This document shows, piece after piece, positions 50,001 to 64,000 of a DNA stretch of 64,000 bases. The translations under genes were made by a program, and so were the position numbers. A model generated the notes under the pieces. It worked only from the letters and a program-made list of their open reading frames with translations, was not told the DNA's origin and ran no database searches. This stretch comes from Pegoplata infirma (taxonomy: Eukaryota; Arthropoda; Insecta; Diptera; Anthomyiidae), in NCBI GenBank assembly GCA_963921195.1, contig OY992539.1, forward strand, positions 215,308,314 to 215,372,313, read 5' to 3'. Position 1 is the stretch's first letter. Every line of letters begins with the position of its first letter.

Positions 50001-53000
50001 GCGTAAAAGTGGGCGTGGTCGATTTTTCTTTCAGTAAAAACTTTAATTGGATTACCACGAACATTTAAATAAAAAAATACCCAAATCAATGCAGCCATTT
50101 TCCGATTTTAGATAAATCGAAAAAAGTGGGCGTAAATATGGGCGTGGTCAATTTTTCATTACGTAAAAACCTAAGTTGGACTATGACGAACATTTCAAAA
50201 AAAAATGTCCAAATCGGTCCAGCCGTTCGCAACTGATGCGGTTACCAACGAACGACAATTTATTTTTATTTATATAGATTATATAAAAAAAATTTAAATT
50301 CTTCAAAAAGTTGGATAAAATTATATAAAATTATATATAATTTGATAAAATTATATATAATTATATCCAGGATTTGGTGGATATAATTATATAAAATTAT
50401 ATCAAATTATATCTAATTTGACAAAATTTTATAAAATTTTATCAAATTATATATAATTTGATATAATTTTATAAAATTTTTTGAAGAATTTAAGCTTTTT
50501 ATATAATTATATATAATTTGATATAATTTTAAAATGTATAAACTTTTTTACTCGGGTATAGAAAAATTCTGAGTTTCTGGAAATTTTTTTTTTCGAATTT
50601 TTCGAATCTCAGATTTAAAGACATATTTTCCTGCAGAAAAAATCTAAGATTCTGAGGCAATCTTAATTTGATGCCAAAAAGGCAATGTAACTCTTCCAGT
50701 TGAACATTGTGAAAAATTATACCTTTGGATTTGTAGGGGACAAAAAGACCCCTTTTATACAAATAGTCGTGAACGAGTTGTTTGATTAAAATATTTTTAT
50801 TCGACTGCCAAAATTGTAAGCCTTAAAATTTTTTTAATTAACCCTGCGATTATAAAAGGGTCAAGGGAAAACATTTTTTGCAAATTTCAAATAGTGACAT
50901 GTCGAAAACAAAACATATGATGTGTCGCAAGACATTTTTTTTGTTAATTTTTTTTTTTTTTAAATTTCAAAAATCCAAAACTTGGATCGCCTTTATCTTT
51001 AACTGTTAAGGCGGTCCCCATACAAATATTTTTAATTTTTGTAAATTTGTTTTATTAAATCAGCTTCTACCGCTCCAATGGTGCGTCCAGGAGGGGTCAT
51101 CAAAAATAAATGGGGGTCGGTCTCACTAATGACTCCTCTCGGACGCACCATTGGACCGGTAGAAGCTGATTAAATAAAACAAATTTACAAAAAATAAAAA
51201 AATTGTATGGGGACCGCCTTAACAGTTTAAGATAGAGGGTAGGTGTGTTCAGAGAAAATGTTTGGACTAAAAAAATATTGTGGGTCGGTCATACATTTTG
51301 TTGCTCTAAGGGCACTATTAGGGCAGTTAGAGCGGTTGGAGCAAATTTAAAAAAATGTCGTTTTGTGTGCACAGAAAAAAATAAAAAAAATATTTGAGTA
51401 AATTTTTAATACTATTGAGTAAAAAATTACTCAATTTTGCACCAGTAAACGATTTAATAGTATTGAGTAAATTTTTAATAAAAATTTTTTAAATGTTTGA
51501 AAAAAGATTTGAGTAAATTTTTAATTGACACAATTAAAAATTTACTCAAAATTTATCTATAAAGTTTTAAATTTTTTTACAAAAAAAACAAAAAACTTGT
51601 TTTTTCAAACTTTACCAAACATATATATGCTTCAAAGACATAGAAACATTTTATAAAGACGATTACAAACTTTCATATACATACACAAAAAACTATAAAC
51701 TAAACGAGAATTTAAAAAACTATGAGAGTTTAAAAGAAATTAAAAAAACTATTAAATTTTTATTAAGTTATTTACTTAAATTGTTTTTAAAATTTTTAAG
51801 TAAATTTTTAATTGCGTCAATTAAAAAATTACTCAATTTTTGTTTTTAAATTTAAACAAGTGATTACTCAAATTTGTTTCCTCCGTATTTTTTTCTGTGT
51901 GGAAGCCCCTTAGAAAATTGGAGATAGGGTATTAGTTTGTTCCAAAGAAATGTAAAGACGTAAAAATTAATGGGGGTCGGTCTTATAAATGACCCCGCTA
52001 TGAAGCACCATTGGAGCGGTAGAAATTATTTTAAGATTGGAAAATTACAATAAAATTTTTTCAAACAATTTTAAAAAATAGTAATAATCGTTATCCCACG
52101 ATCCTCCTGTGCAAAAAATTTGTAGAATCGATAGAATTTTTACACAAAAAAATTTCAAAAAAAAATCGAAGAGTACAAACATTTTCAAAAATTAGATTTA
52201 AATTTTAAAATTTAAAAATCGCATACTAGAGCGCTTTTAAGATTTTTTTGGGATTTTTTTTAAAAAAGTACGTAAAAAAACAAAAATTTTGAAAAAAAAA
52301 ATTAAATTTGGACCATTATTGAAGAAGTTATGAGTAAAAGAAGTTTGAGTAAAGGAACAAACTACCAATTTTTAAAAATTCGATATCTTTTGCACGGATC
52401 ATCAAAAAAATCTGAAAATTTACAACGAAGGAGTTTTCGAAGGGTACTAAAAATTGTAAAAAATTGGGAAAATCTAAAAGAAAAATTTTTAAAAGTGTTT
52501 GATTTGACATGGAATGCTCCATATATTCATGATCCTCGATCGATTTTAAGACGATCTAGCGATGTCTGTCCGTACGTCTGTCTATCTGTTAAAAACACGC
52601 CAACTTTTGAAAGACTTTATGTAGACTCCTGAAATTTGGAATATATATTGGGCATTTAGGTATTGCAATCCAGCGAAATCGGTCCAGTGGTTCAAAAGTT
52701 ATGAGCAAAAGACTGAATTCCGGCAAGGGTTTTTCGTGAATTTATGAGATAAAAACACGCTAACTTTTGAAAGACAAATCTGAGGATGCTGAAGCTTGTC
52801 ATACATATTTTTTGTTCCCCTGACCTGGTTCGTATTGCATTTCAGCCAAATCGGTCCAGTGGTTCAAAAGTTATTAGTAAAACCGTGAATTTCAGATTAG
52901 TTTCACCTTAAATTCACGTGTTGAAACCCCGTTAAGCATGTGTTTAAAACATTGACAAGTCATAAAAATGTTTTACAACTAATCACTCAAAAATTATTTT

Positions 53001-56000
53001 AAACTAAAAAAATATATACTCTCGAAAAAAAATTTACACTCGAAAAAAATTTTACACTCAAAAAAAATTTTACACTCAAAAAAAATTTTACACTCGAAAA
53101 AAAATTAAGTAATGAAGTAATTTTTTTGTTCAAAAATTACTAAAAAAAGTTGTTTTACACAAAATAATATATTTCTAATCAAAAATGTTATTTTTTTTTC
53201 GCGTTAGAAAATTTACTATCACTTAAAAAGACCATTGTGGAGGGTATTCATAGATGCGGCCAAGTCGAATTTAACTTTTCTACTTGTTTTGTTTGTTTTT
53301 TTCATTTTATTTGTGCCAAAAGAATTACCAAATTTTATATACCTTCCTGATTATGCAGCTCACCAGTATAATAAACAAAAACAAACATTTTAAATGAGTT
53401 AATCGATGCAAATGTGGCATGTATTTTAATGGATACATTTTTATGAAGTGTGGGTCTTGTTTCAATTTTGTTGTAGCAGATTTTTTTGTTTTTTGAAAAC
53501 TTTTTCATAAAACTTATTTAGTTTTTTTTGTTGAATTTATAATAATGTGTAAAATTAAGTCATGTCATAGTGGGGGATTTAAGCAACAAAAAAAAAATAA
53601 ATAAATTTAAATAGTTTCTGGTTACGGTTGACAATATGGTTCATGCTGTTTTGTCAGACAGTCAGTTGAATATTTTTGGAGTAATATATTTGAATATTGT
53701 TTTAAAAATAAATAAATGTTAAACAGTTTTTGCAAAACTGAACTATTGACCTTGTTTTTAGCATGTTTTTATTGTATGATTTGTATTGCATTAGTAGAAT
53801 TTGATATGTTTTTTTTTTTTTATTTTCAATAAAACTGGTTTACAAGTCATACAAAATGAGTTTGCTAAAATAAATAAATTTATTTAAAATACAAAATAAT
53901 TGCTATATTTTAAATATATTAACAAAAAAAATCTACACACAAAAGTTTAAAAGTTAATTCAGGGATAAGGTTAATGAAAAAGCCGGTTTTTGGAATTTAG
54001 TACAGGCTGTTCAATAAAAAATAATTAGGTTGTTATAAAAACTTTTTAATGAGGCCCCACATTAGGCGCCAATAAAAGAATCATTTCCTTTTCTTTATTT
54101 AAGTATATCTTAATCCATTTGGTTTCTTTGCAGACAAGTGCATTATTTTATTTATGCCCTTTTGTTTAATAGTTCATTGGCGCCCAGGAAGGGGCCCCAT
54201 AAAAACAAATTTTTTTGGTATTTTCTGTTGTAGTCGTATATAAATTTGTTTTGTTAATGCCAAGTTTAACAAAATTAAGTCCCTATGAGCATTATCTCTT
54301 TGGCGCCCAACGTGGGACATCAGCAAAAAGATATTTTTTCGTTTTGGTTCACTGGTCTAAAAAGTTTTTGGTTTATTTAGTGTCAAGTTTGATTACATAT
54401 TGTCCCTATGTGCAATGTGTTAATGGCGCCCAACTTAGGGTGCCATTTTTTTTTTCATTTCTTTTATAGTCATGAATAAATTTGGTTTTTATTTATGCCC
54501 TTTTGTTTAATAGTTCATTGGCGCCCAGGAAGGGGCCCCATAAAAACACATTTTTTTGGTATTTTCTGTTGTAGTCGTGTATAAATTTGTTTTGTTAATG
54601 CCAAGTTTTACAAAATTAAGTCCCTATTAAAATTATTTTTTTGACGCCCAACGTGGTCCCCCAACAAAATTATGTTTTTGCTATTTATTTTTGTAGTTTA
54701 AAAACTCTTTTGTTTTTGTGGTGATCACATATTGCCCTATACGCTATGTGTTATTGGCGCTTAACATGGGGCACCATAAAAACCCCATGAAAGGATCCTT
54801 GTTTTTTCTTTTTCTTTCTATTTGGGTATATCTTAAACGATTTGGTTTCTTTGCTGACAAGTGCCTTAGTTTATTTATGCCCTATTGTGCAATATTTTAT
54901 TTGCGCCCTGCTAGGGGCCCCACAAAAACACAATTTTTTGGTATTTTCTGTTATAGTCGTACATAAAATTGTTTTTTTAATGCCATGTTTTACAAAATTA
55001 AGTCCCTATGAGTATTATCTCATTGGCGCCCAACGTGGGACATCAACAGAAATATATTTTTGCATTTTCTTTCACTGATTTAAAAACTGTTTGGTTTATT
55101 TATTGTCAAGTTTTATTACATATTGTCCCTATGTGCAATGTGTTATTGGCGCTCAACGTGGGGCCCCATGAAAAAAACACCATGTTCATGAATAGGGATG
55201 TGATTTCCATGCAAATGCATGTTTTTGTCGATGGTCTAAAAACGATATCGACCAATTATCTTTTCGAAGCAAGCAATTTGCGTTAAAATGGCATCGATTT
55301 GTTTTTGCACATTTTGGTGAAAATGCATATTTTGATGAAAATGCATATTTTTGTGCATATTTTAAGCATTAAAGTGCATATTTTTGCATATTTTGTTATA
55401 AATTAGCAAAAAACACACACAAATTGAAATTAATTTGTTTCAAAAACTATTTTAAATTTTAAAAATTTATTTTGAAAATAAGAAAAAAAAATTTTTTTAA
55501 TTTTTTTAAAAGATTGTCTTAATTTCTAAAAAAATTGCTTATATAAAGTTTTGAATGTAACTATTTAAATCCGGCCTAATTTGTTGACTTTCTAGAAGAT
55601 TTTCTCATACAAAAAAGATTTTTATTGCACACATTTTTTTTAGTGCATATTTTGAATTTTAAAGGGCATATTTTAAGCGAATATTTTCGATATGAAAATC
55701 TCATCCCAGTAATGAATAAACTTGGTTTTATAGTACCAAGTTTTACAAAATTAAGTCCCTATTAAAATAATTTTTTGGCGCCCAACATGGGGCCACAACA
55801 GAATGATGTTTTTGCGATATATTTTTGTAGTTTAAAAACTCTTTGGTTTAATTGATGATCGCATATTCTCCTATACGCAATTTGTTATTGGCGCCTACCA
55901 TAGTGCCATGTTTTCAAAAATGAAGTCCTTATAAGCATCATTTCGTTGGCGCCCAACGTGGGGCCCTAGAATGACATTTTGATTTTCCCAAGTGTCCGGG

Positions 56001-59000
56001 CAACATTTTTATACCCTCCACTCTAGTGAAAGAAGGTATATATAAGTTTGTCATTCCGTGTGTAATACCTTGAAATATTGGTCTAAGACCACATAAAGTG
56101 TATATATTCATGATCCTCGATGGATTTTAAGACAATCTAGACTTTACAGAGGCCTACAGTTTGGCATATATGTTTGGCATTTACCTGGTCAGGTTGGTAT
56201 TGCAATCCAGCGAAATCGGTCCAGTGGTTCAAAAGTTATGGGCAAAAGACTGAATTTCGGCAATGGTTTTTCGTGAATTTACGAGATAAAAAACACGCTA
56301 ACTTTCGAAAGGCAATTCTGAGGATGCTAAAGCTTGGCATATATATCTGCCGATCCCCTGGCCTGGTTCGTATTGAATTTCAGCCAAATCGGTCCAGTGG
56401 TTCAAAAGTTATTAGGAAAACCGTGAATTTCAGATTAGGTTCAGCTTAAATTTACGTGTTGAAAACCCGTTAAACATGTTTTAAAAACATTGGTAAGTCT
56501 CAAAAATATTTTACAACGTATTTTTGTCATTCAAAAATATTTTTACACTAAAAAAAAAAAATACACTCGAAAAAAATTTTACACTCAAAAAAAATTTTAC
56601 ACTCAAAAAAAATTTTACATCCAAAAAAAAATTTTAGTAAATATTTTTTTTTTTTCAAAAATTACTTAAAAAAAAAGTTTTTTTACACAAATAAAATATT
56701 TCTAATTAAAAATTTTATTTTTTTCACGTTAGAAAATTTACTATCACTTAAAAAGGGCATTGTGGAGGGCATTCATAGATTCGGCCAAGTCGAATTTAAC
56801 TTTTCTACTTGTTATTTTACTAGATCTAAAAATTGTGTGGCACAACTTTAGGGTCAATTGCATTAAATTTACTCGTGGCGCCCAGCGATCAAAGTTTTGG
56901 ATTTTTAAAAATTAAAAAAAAAAAAAAATAAAATTTTAAAAAATATTTCTTGCGACATGGCACTTTAAATTTAATAATTTAAGTAAGTTTATTTAAAACA
57001 ATCATAAATTCTACTGCACAATTTCTAATTAAATTAGCCACACCTTAAAATTATCCAGCCTATTAGTCCAGAGTCCAGTTAGTTCAGGTGTTCTAATCGA
57101 AATTCAAAAATATTGTTTAATCTCATCAGATGCAAATTTGAAATTTGCATAATTTTTTATTTTCAAAAAATCTTTATCTATTTGTAATAAATTTTTTTTA
57201 TCTACTATTACGAGTTATTATTTACAGTATTGTGGTTTTATAATTTACTTTGCCAACTACATATTTCCTAACAAATTGAATGCTAAATTATGTACATACA
57301 TTTTGTTAATTTCAGCACTATAATGTCTCACTTTCCATAATAATTATATGAATTTATAAGTGAGAGACAGTAATAGTCAACTAATAAGGGGGTGGGTGTA
57401 GTCATCGAGGAAAGAAAAATATATAAGTGTAAATTAACATTTCGTATTTTAAAATTTTTTTGAAAAATTAAAAAATAAATGGGGTCAGTTTTGAATTAAG
57501 TAAGCAAAAGGGTTAAAAATCATTTTATTTTGAAAAAAGAAAACTAAAATGTCGAATAAAGAGGTTTTTCTTAAATCGGTTTAAACTGGAGCCCGGCATT
57601 CAAAGTTATGGATTTTAAGAAATTTAAAAAAAAATGAATTGCGATACAATAAATAAAGAAAATTGACCTCGAGCTAAAACAAACTTACTTAAAATAGAAA
57701 AAAAAATGTTTTATTTAAATTCTTGAATTCTTTTTTCCTCTTTCAAGTAAGACCTTACCCCTTAATTGATCAACAGGTTGCTGCTGTCATCTAATATAAT
57801 CAAATGCAATTGATACATAGTTGAGAGATACGTTTTCAATAAAAAAATAAAAAACAAAAGCGGCATTAGACGGTCAATTAATAAAGGCAACAAAAAAAAA
57901 ATATTTTAAATTGTTTAGTTAATAAACAAAATTAATAAATAACCAATTAAAATGGAATTATAAAAATAAAATAATTGCAAAAAATAATTAAAACAATTTT
58001 AAAAATATAATAAAACAATTTAAAAAAGAACAATTATGAAAACAATTTTAATAAAATAATGCAAAAACTTTTAATTAAAAGAAAACAAAATTAAAATAAT
58101 TTCTTTAAAAGACTTTTAAAATGTATTTATAAATAAATGAGTAGGGCTGAGGTTTTCATGAAACTAAAAAATTTAAAATATAAGCTTAAATATGCGAAAA
58201 AGCCAAAAATATGCAGTAAAGATATCAAAAATATGCAATAAAATCATGTAATTTGTGCAATAAAAATTAGTTAAAAATTATTTTATACAAAAAATTTTTG
58301 AAAATAGCAAAAAATAATAAGATTTAAACAGTTTAAGGCAAGATTTTCTTTAAAAATAAAAAAAAATATTCGTTTTTTCAAAATAATTTTTTAAAATTTT
58401 AATAATTTTTGAAAAAAATCTCTTTCAATTTGTGCCTTTTGCAAATTTTTTTGCAAAAATATGCACTTATAAGTTAAAAATATGCACAAAATATGCATTT
58501 AAAACCCAAATATGCAAAAAAAATATTAATTTTTCACCAAAATATGCATAAATGTGCAAAAACAAATCGATCTACAATTGGCGTCAAAAGAAAGTGTACA
58601 GGTCTACACTTAGAAAATTATTGCAGTTACTACATCAGTCATTTGTGTAGCAAGTAGTAGTGGTAGTTTTTAACTACAATTTCAGTTGTTTTTGTATGAA
58701 AAATCTCAAACAACTATTTTTTGTAGTCGTTTTTTAAAAATAACTACTAAAAATTATTACATTGTAGTAACAGTTGTTTTATGTAGTTGTTTTTAGTCTA
58801 TAAAAAAAAACTAGAAAAACGGATGTGTTGAAAAAAGTGTCAATGCAGCAGGAGTTATTATCAAATTATTTAAAACATTTTTACGTCTAGAAATTTTTGT
58901 TGTTAATAAAAAAATTAAGACAATTTGAGTTACAGTTAAAACAACTGTAATTTGAAGTTGTTTTTACCCTATTTTGAATTTGTTGTTAATCAATAGTTAA

Positions 59001-62000
59001 AAACAACAACAAAATCCGTTAAACAGATGTAGTTGTTTTAACTGTCTTCTGTAGTGGAATAATTTTACCGTCATAATTTTTTGACTGAAAAGTAGATGTA
59101 ATTCTTTAACGACAAAGTTGACAATAAAGCCCCTTATTATTGTCAAACGAGTATCATTTCAAAAAAAACCATAAAGAAAATTTTCCAAGCTTTAATCGAA
59201 GCTTGATAGCGTCCATATTGAGCAAATAATAAATGAGATACAAGGGTCGCGCTGGAAAATGAAATTATTTGTAGACGTAATTTAGAAAATTCTTAAAAAA
59301 ATATTTCTAATTTGATTTTTTTCAAATTCAAATATTAAAAATTTAAAAAATAGTACAATAGTTTAAATTCAGTTATCAACTCATTTTTCCAACTACCCAA
59401 ACAAAAATAAAAAATTTTTAAATGCAGTAAAAAATATGCATTTTTTTGACCTCCAATTCTTTTGACCACCAATTTTTTGTAATCAAAGAAAATTTTTAAT
59501 TATTTTCATATCTCATTACTAGGTATGAGATTTCCATGCAAATGCATATTTTTTGTCGATAGTTTAAAAACGATATCGACCAACTATCTTTAAGAATCAA
59601 GAAATTTGCGTTAAAATGGCATCGACTTATTTTAGCATATTTTAGCAAATTTTGCATATTTGCATATTTCTAGCTTTTAAGTGCATATTTTTGCATATTT
59701 TGGCATAAATTATCAAAAACACAAATTGAAAATTTTTGTTACAAAAACTATTATAAATTTTAAAAATTTATTTTCAAAGTAAAAAAAAATATTTTTTCTT
59801 TAAATTTTTTTTATTGATTGTCTTAATTTCTAACAACATCTTTCTTATTTAAAGTTTCAAATGTTACTATTTAAACCCGGCGTTATTTTTTGATTTTAAA
59901 GAAGTTTTTCCTATGAAAACAAGATTTTTATTGCACGATTTTTACTTTTTAGTGCATATTTTGAGGTTTTTTAGTGCATATTTTGAATTTTTAGCGCATT
60001 TTTAAAGCGTATATTTTCGATTTTTTAGTGTATGAAAATCTTATCCCTACTTGTTACTATACACTTAGCTGTACTTAAATTAATAAACAGTGAAATATTT
60101 TCTTTGTTTACAAAAAATTGGTGGTCAAAAGGATTGGAGGTCACAAAAATGCATATTTTTTTACTGCATTTAAAAAATGTTTATTTTTGTTTAGGTAGTT
60201 GGAAAAATGATTTGATAACTGAATTTAAACTATTGTAATATTTTTTAAATTTTAAATGTTTGAATTTAAAAAAAATCAAATTAGAAATATTTTTCAAAAA
60301 TTTCTAAAAAACGTCTACAAATAATATAATTTTTAATCGCGACCCTCGTATCTCATTTAATCTTTGCTTAATCTGGACGCTATCAAGCATAAATTAAAGC
60401 TTGGAAAATGTCCTTAATCGGATTTTTTTAATTATAATCGATTGATAATAATTAAGGGTTTTACATCTACACTTTCTTTTGATGCTCACTGTATTTTAAT
60501 TTGTGCTTTTTGCTCATTTTTGCCAAAATATGCAAAAATATGCACTTAAAAGTTGGAAATATGCCCCAAAATTAATATTTTGTGCATGTTTCCAACTTTT
60601 AAGTGCAAAAATATGCATTTTCGCCAAAATTTGCAAAAACGCAAATTTCATGATTCGGACAGATAATTGGGCAATAGCGTTTTAGACTATGAACAAAAAA
60701 ACATGTAACTTTTTTAAGAATTTCGTAAATTTAAAAAATGACGTCATAAATTCATAACCCCAAAAAATTGGTGGTCAAAAGAATTGGAGGTTAAAAAAAT
60801 GCATAATTTTTTTACTGCATTTAAAAAAATGTTGATTTTTGTTCGGATCGTTGAAAAAATGAGTCGATAACTGAATTTATATTATTGTACTATTTTTATA
60901 ATTTTAAATGTTTGCATTTGGAAAAAAAAACAAATTAGAAATATTTTTTAAAAATTTTCTTAAAAAAACGTCTACAAATAACTTAATTTTTCAGCGCGAC
61001 CCTCGTATCTCATTCAATATATGCTCAATTTGGACGCTATCAAGCTTAAATTAAAGCTTGGAAAATTTCCTTAATATCGTTTTTTTAATTATAGTCGATT
61101 GATAATTTTAAGTGTTTTATTTTCAACTTTGGCGTTACGAATTACATGTACTTTAGACCTGTACACTTTCTTTTGATGCTGACTGTATTTTAATTTGTGC
61201 TTTTTGCTCATTTTTGCCAAAATATGCAAAAATATGCACTTAAAAGTTAGATTTATGCACAAAATATACATTTAAAACAAAAATATGCAAAAATATGCAA
61301 TTTTACCAAAATTTGCAAAAAATGTGCAAAAACAAATCGTTGCCTTTTTAACTCAAATTCCATGATTCGGTAAGATAATTGGTCAATATCTAAAATATAT
61401 GCAAAAATATGCACTTAAAAGTTGGAAATATGCACAAAATATACATTTAAAACCAAAGTATGCATTTTCACCAAAATATGCAAAATGTGCAAAAACAAAT
61501 CGATGCCATTTTAACGCAAATTCCATGATTCGGAAAGATAATTGGTCAATATCTAAAATATATGCAAAAATATGCACTTAAAAGTTGGAAATATACACAA
61601 AATATACATTTAAAACAAAAATATGCATTTTCGCCAAAATATGCATTTTCACCAAAATATGCAAAAACAAACAGATGACACTTTAAATCAAATTTCATAA
61701 TTCGGAAAAATAATTGGTCAATATCGTTTAGACTATGAACAAGAAATGAGTAATGAGTAATTTTTTAAAGAAGAATTTCGTAAATTTAAAAAAATGACGT
61801 CATAAATTCATAACCCCCTTTTAATTCTATTTGTATAAGAAATTATTTGAAATATTGTATGTAGTAACAGGAAATTCATAATGACCAAAAGGTAAACCAT
61901 AATAATTTTTTTTAATGTCATAAACGATGAATAATAATAATGGTACTACAAAAACAATGAAATCATTTATGGAATTTTATTGATATGAACATATAATTTT

Positions 62001-64000
62001 TTGATAAGATAAAATTTTGTACATTTTCAAGAGAATAAATATTACTAAATTTTAGCCAAGTGCTGAAAAAAAATGAATTGTAAACAAAATTTGTAACCTA
62101 GATTATTTTAGAGACAATAAAACATTAAAAACAAGTACAAATATTAAATTTGATTTACCCGAAGCCATTAATACCCTTCACAATGTAAAAAATATTATAA
62201 TTTTTTAAATTAAAAAAAAAAAAATTTAAAAAAAAAAAATTTTTAAATAAAAATTAAAAAACAAGTTCTTGCGGAAAAAATGTCGCGGAAAAAAATTTTT
62301 GGCGAAGAAAATATTCCGCGAAAAAATGTTTGCGTAAAAAAAAAATAAAAAAAAAAATTCTGCGGAAAAAAAAATTTTGTGAAAAAAATATTCCGCGAAA
62401 AAAATGTTGTGTAAAATTTGTTTCCACTTATTTAAATACCATCCGGTATTAAATTCGTCCTATCAGGAATTGAATTAAAGTAATTTGTATTTTTAGGTTA
62501 TGTAGAATGTACTAAAAATTTTTCCTTCTTAACTTTTGAACCTCTGAACCGATATCGATCAAATGTAATATCAAACTTCCCAGAACAAAAACAAGCAAAT
62601 ACAGTGGGCGACAATACATTTTAAACTTTTTTATAGTAGATGCAATTCGTTAAGTAAAAAGTTAACAATACTAAACGTTATTAGGGATGAGATTTACATG
62701 CAAATGCATGTTTTTTGTCGATAGTCTAAAAACGATATCGACCAACTATCTTTCCGAATCAAGAAATTTGCTTTAAAATGGCATTGATTTGTGTTTGCAT
62801 ATTTTTGCATATTTTGGTGAAAATGCATATTTTTGCATATTTTGATTTAAAATGCATATTTTGTGCATATTTCTAACTTTTAAGTACATATTTTTGCATA
62901 TTTTGGCATAAATTAGCAAAAACACAAATTGAATTTTTTTTTTCCAAAACTATTTTAAATTTTAAAAATTTATTTGGAAAATAAGAAAAACTATTTTTTT
63001 TGTTTTTATTTTTTTTTATAGATTTTCTAAATTTCTAAAAAAATCTTGCTTAGATAAAGTTTTAAATGTTACAATTTAAACCCGTTATTTTTTGCTTTTT
63101 AAGAAGTTTTTCATATGAAAACAAGATTTTTTTTACACACATTTAATTTTTTAGTGCATATTTTTAGGTTTTTTAGTGCATATTTTGAATTTTTTTAGCG
63201 CATATTTTAAGCGCATATTTTCGATTTTTTAGTGCATAAAAATCTTATCCCTAGTTATACATCAAACGAGTATTATTTTAAAAAATGTTATGTAGGTTAT
63301 TTATAAAGCTTTAATTTAAGCTTGATAGCGTCCAGATTGAGTAAATAATAAATGTGCTACGAGGGTCGATCTGGCAAATAAAATTATTTATAGAAATTTT
63401 TCAAAACATTTTTAAAAATAATTTGAGGATGTTTATTCTGGCTCGAGGTCATTATTTTCTTTACTAATTAAAACCATGATATTCTCATAGCATAATTTTC
63501 AAGAAAATAATTTTTTTTTTTTGTTTTAAATTTATTTATGTTGGTCATTTTTGCAAGACTTAATCGACACGTGTTTCGGAATTTGTCAGATTCCATTGTC
63601 AAGATTATTTAGCAAAAAATAGAAACGATTTACTACAAAGTAGCAAACGAGTCTAATGACAAATCGTTTGTGCACAAACTAAAATATTAATACATATTCG
63701 CCTCTATTCACAATAAGAATTAGAAAGACGAAGAAATTGTACCATACTAATAAGGAAACGATTGTCAATAACCAACAAAAATATTTAAAACAATTTTTAA
63801 AAATATTTCTAAGTCGATTTTTTCCAAGTTCATACATTAAAAATTTAACAAATGTTCCAATAATTTTTACTCAGTAATCAAAGACAAAGAAAAAGTTAAC
63901 AATACTAAACGTTATTAATATCAAACCAGTATTATTTTGAAAAAATGTTATGTAGGTTATTTATAAAGCTTTAATTTAAGCTTGATAGCGTCCGGATTAA

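Overview
This is about 64 kb of very AT-rich eukaryotic DNA that is almost entirely repeats. There is no bacterial-style gene packing, no operon, no rRNA, and no intact host gene. Long T/A runs, short microsatellites, many foldback elements with long inverted arms, hAT elements with 8-bp target duplications and dispersed elements carrying GACA/GACG tracts suggest an insect, most likely a higher fly (Diptera) with a large genome. That assignment is inference; nothing here names a species. The only reading frame with a recognisable protein signature is the C-terminal part of a hAT transposase (30108-30785).

Family tags used below: A = dispersed element starting ACAAGTNAAAAAGTTAAATT and ending in a GTGGAGGGTATAA box; B = foldback with ACACCGTCCGACA ends; C = element with CACAGAAAAAAATT / AATTTTTTGTG ends; D = long foldback with G(G/A)GGCATTCCA ends; E = foldback with TTTGAGGATGTTTATTCTGG ends; F = TATATAAT-rich foldback with CCCGAGTAAAAAAGTTT ends and a TA target duplication; G = foldback with CACTGTGCAACAA ends and TTA/TAA target duplications (PIF/Harbinger-like); H = hAT-like element with TAGGGATGAGATTT ends, rich in ATGCAT/TATGCA; I = Tc1/mariner-like repeat with a CAGTGAGCATCAAAAGAAAG end.

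Layout: 1-7.4 kb holds three tandem arrays: two related ~400-bp satellites full of GTAAACA/TGTTTAC dyads, and a 35-bp fully palindromic repeat. 8-20 kb holds foldback elements (a TIR element at 8.1 kb, B, C, D, E), one A copy and a ~264-bp tandem repeat built on CCGCCAT boxes. 20-27 kb has a nested set: a host MITE broken by two hAT elements, one of which carries a tRNA-derived block, followed by a triplicated MITE/A junction. 28-31.2 kb has G foldbacks and the 1277-bp hAT element with its transposase remnant. 31-43 kb has more B, A, F, C and D copies plus a 437-bp hAT MITE. 43.5-44.4 kb is a second, highly homogeneous 35-bp array. 45.1-50.6 kb is a nest at least four levels deep (F > G and an ACTAGCTGG element > a giant G foldback > A). 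51-53 kb is a D remnant with a nested MITE and an A copy. 54-56 kb is an unusual higher-order tandem array whose monomers each carry a sequence resembling a tRNA-Lys primer binding site (TGGCGCCCAACGTGGGGC), split by an H element. 56-64 kb is A, H, I and E copies inserted into each other.

No set of genes works together here. The biology is that of transposons and satellites: repeated insertion of non-autonomous DNA transposons into each other, and local tandem amplification.
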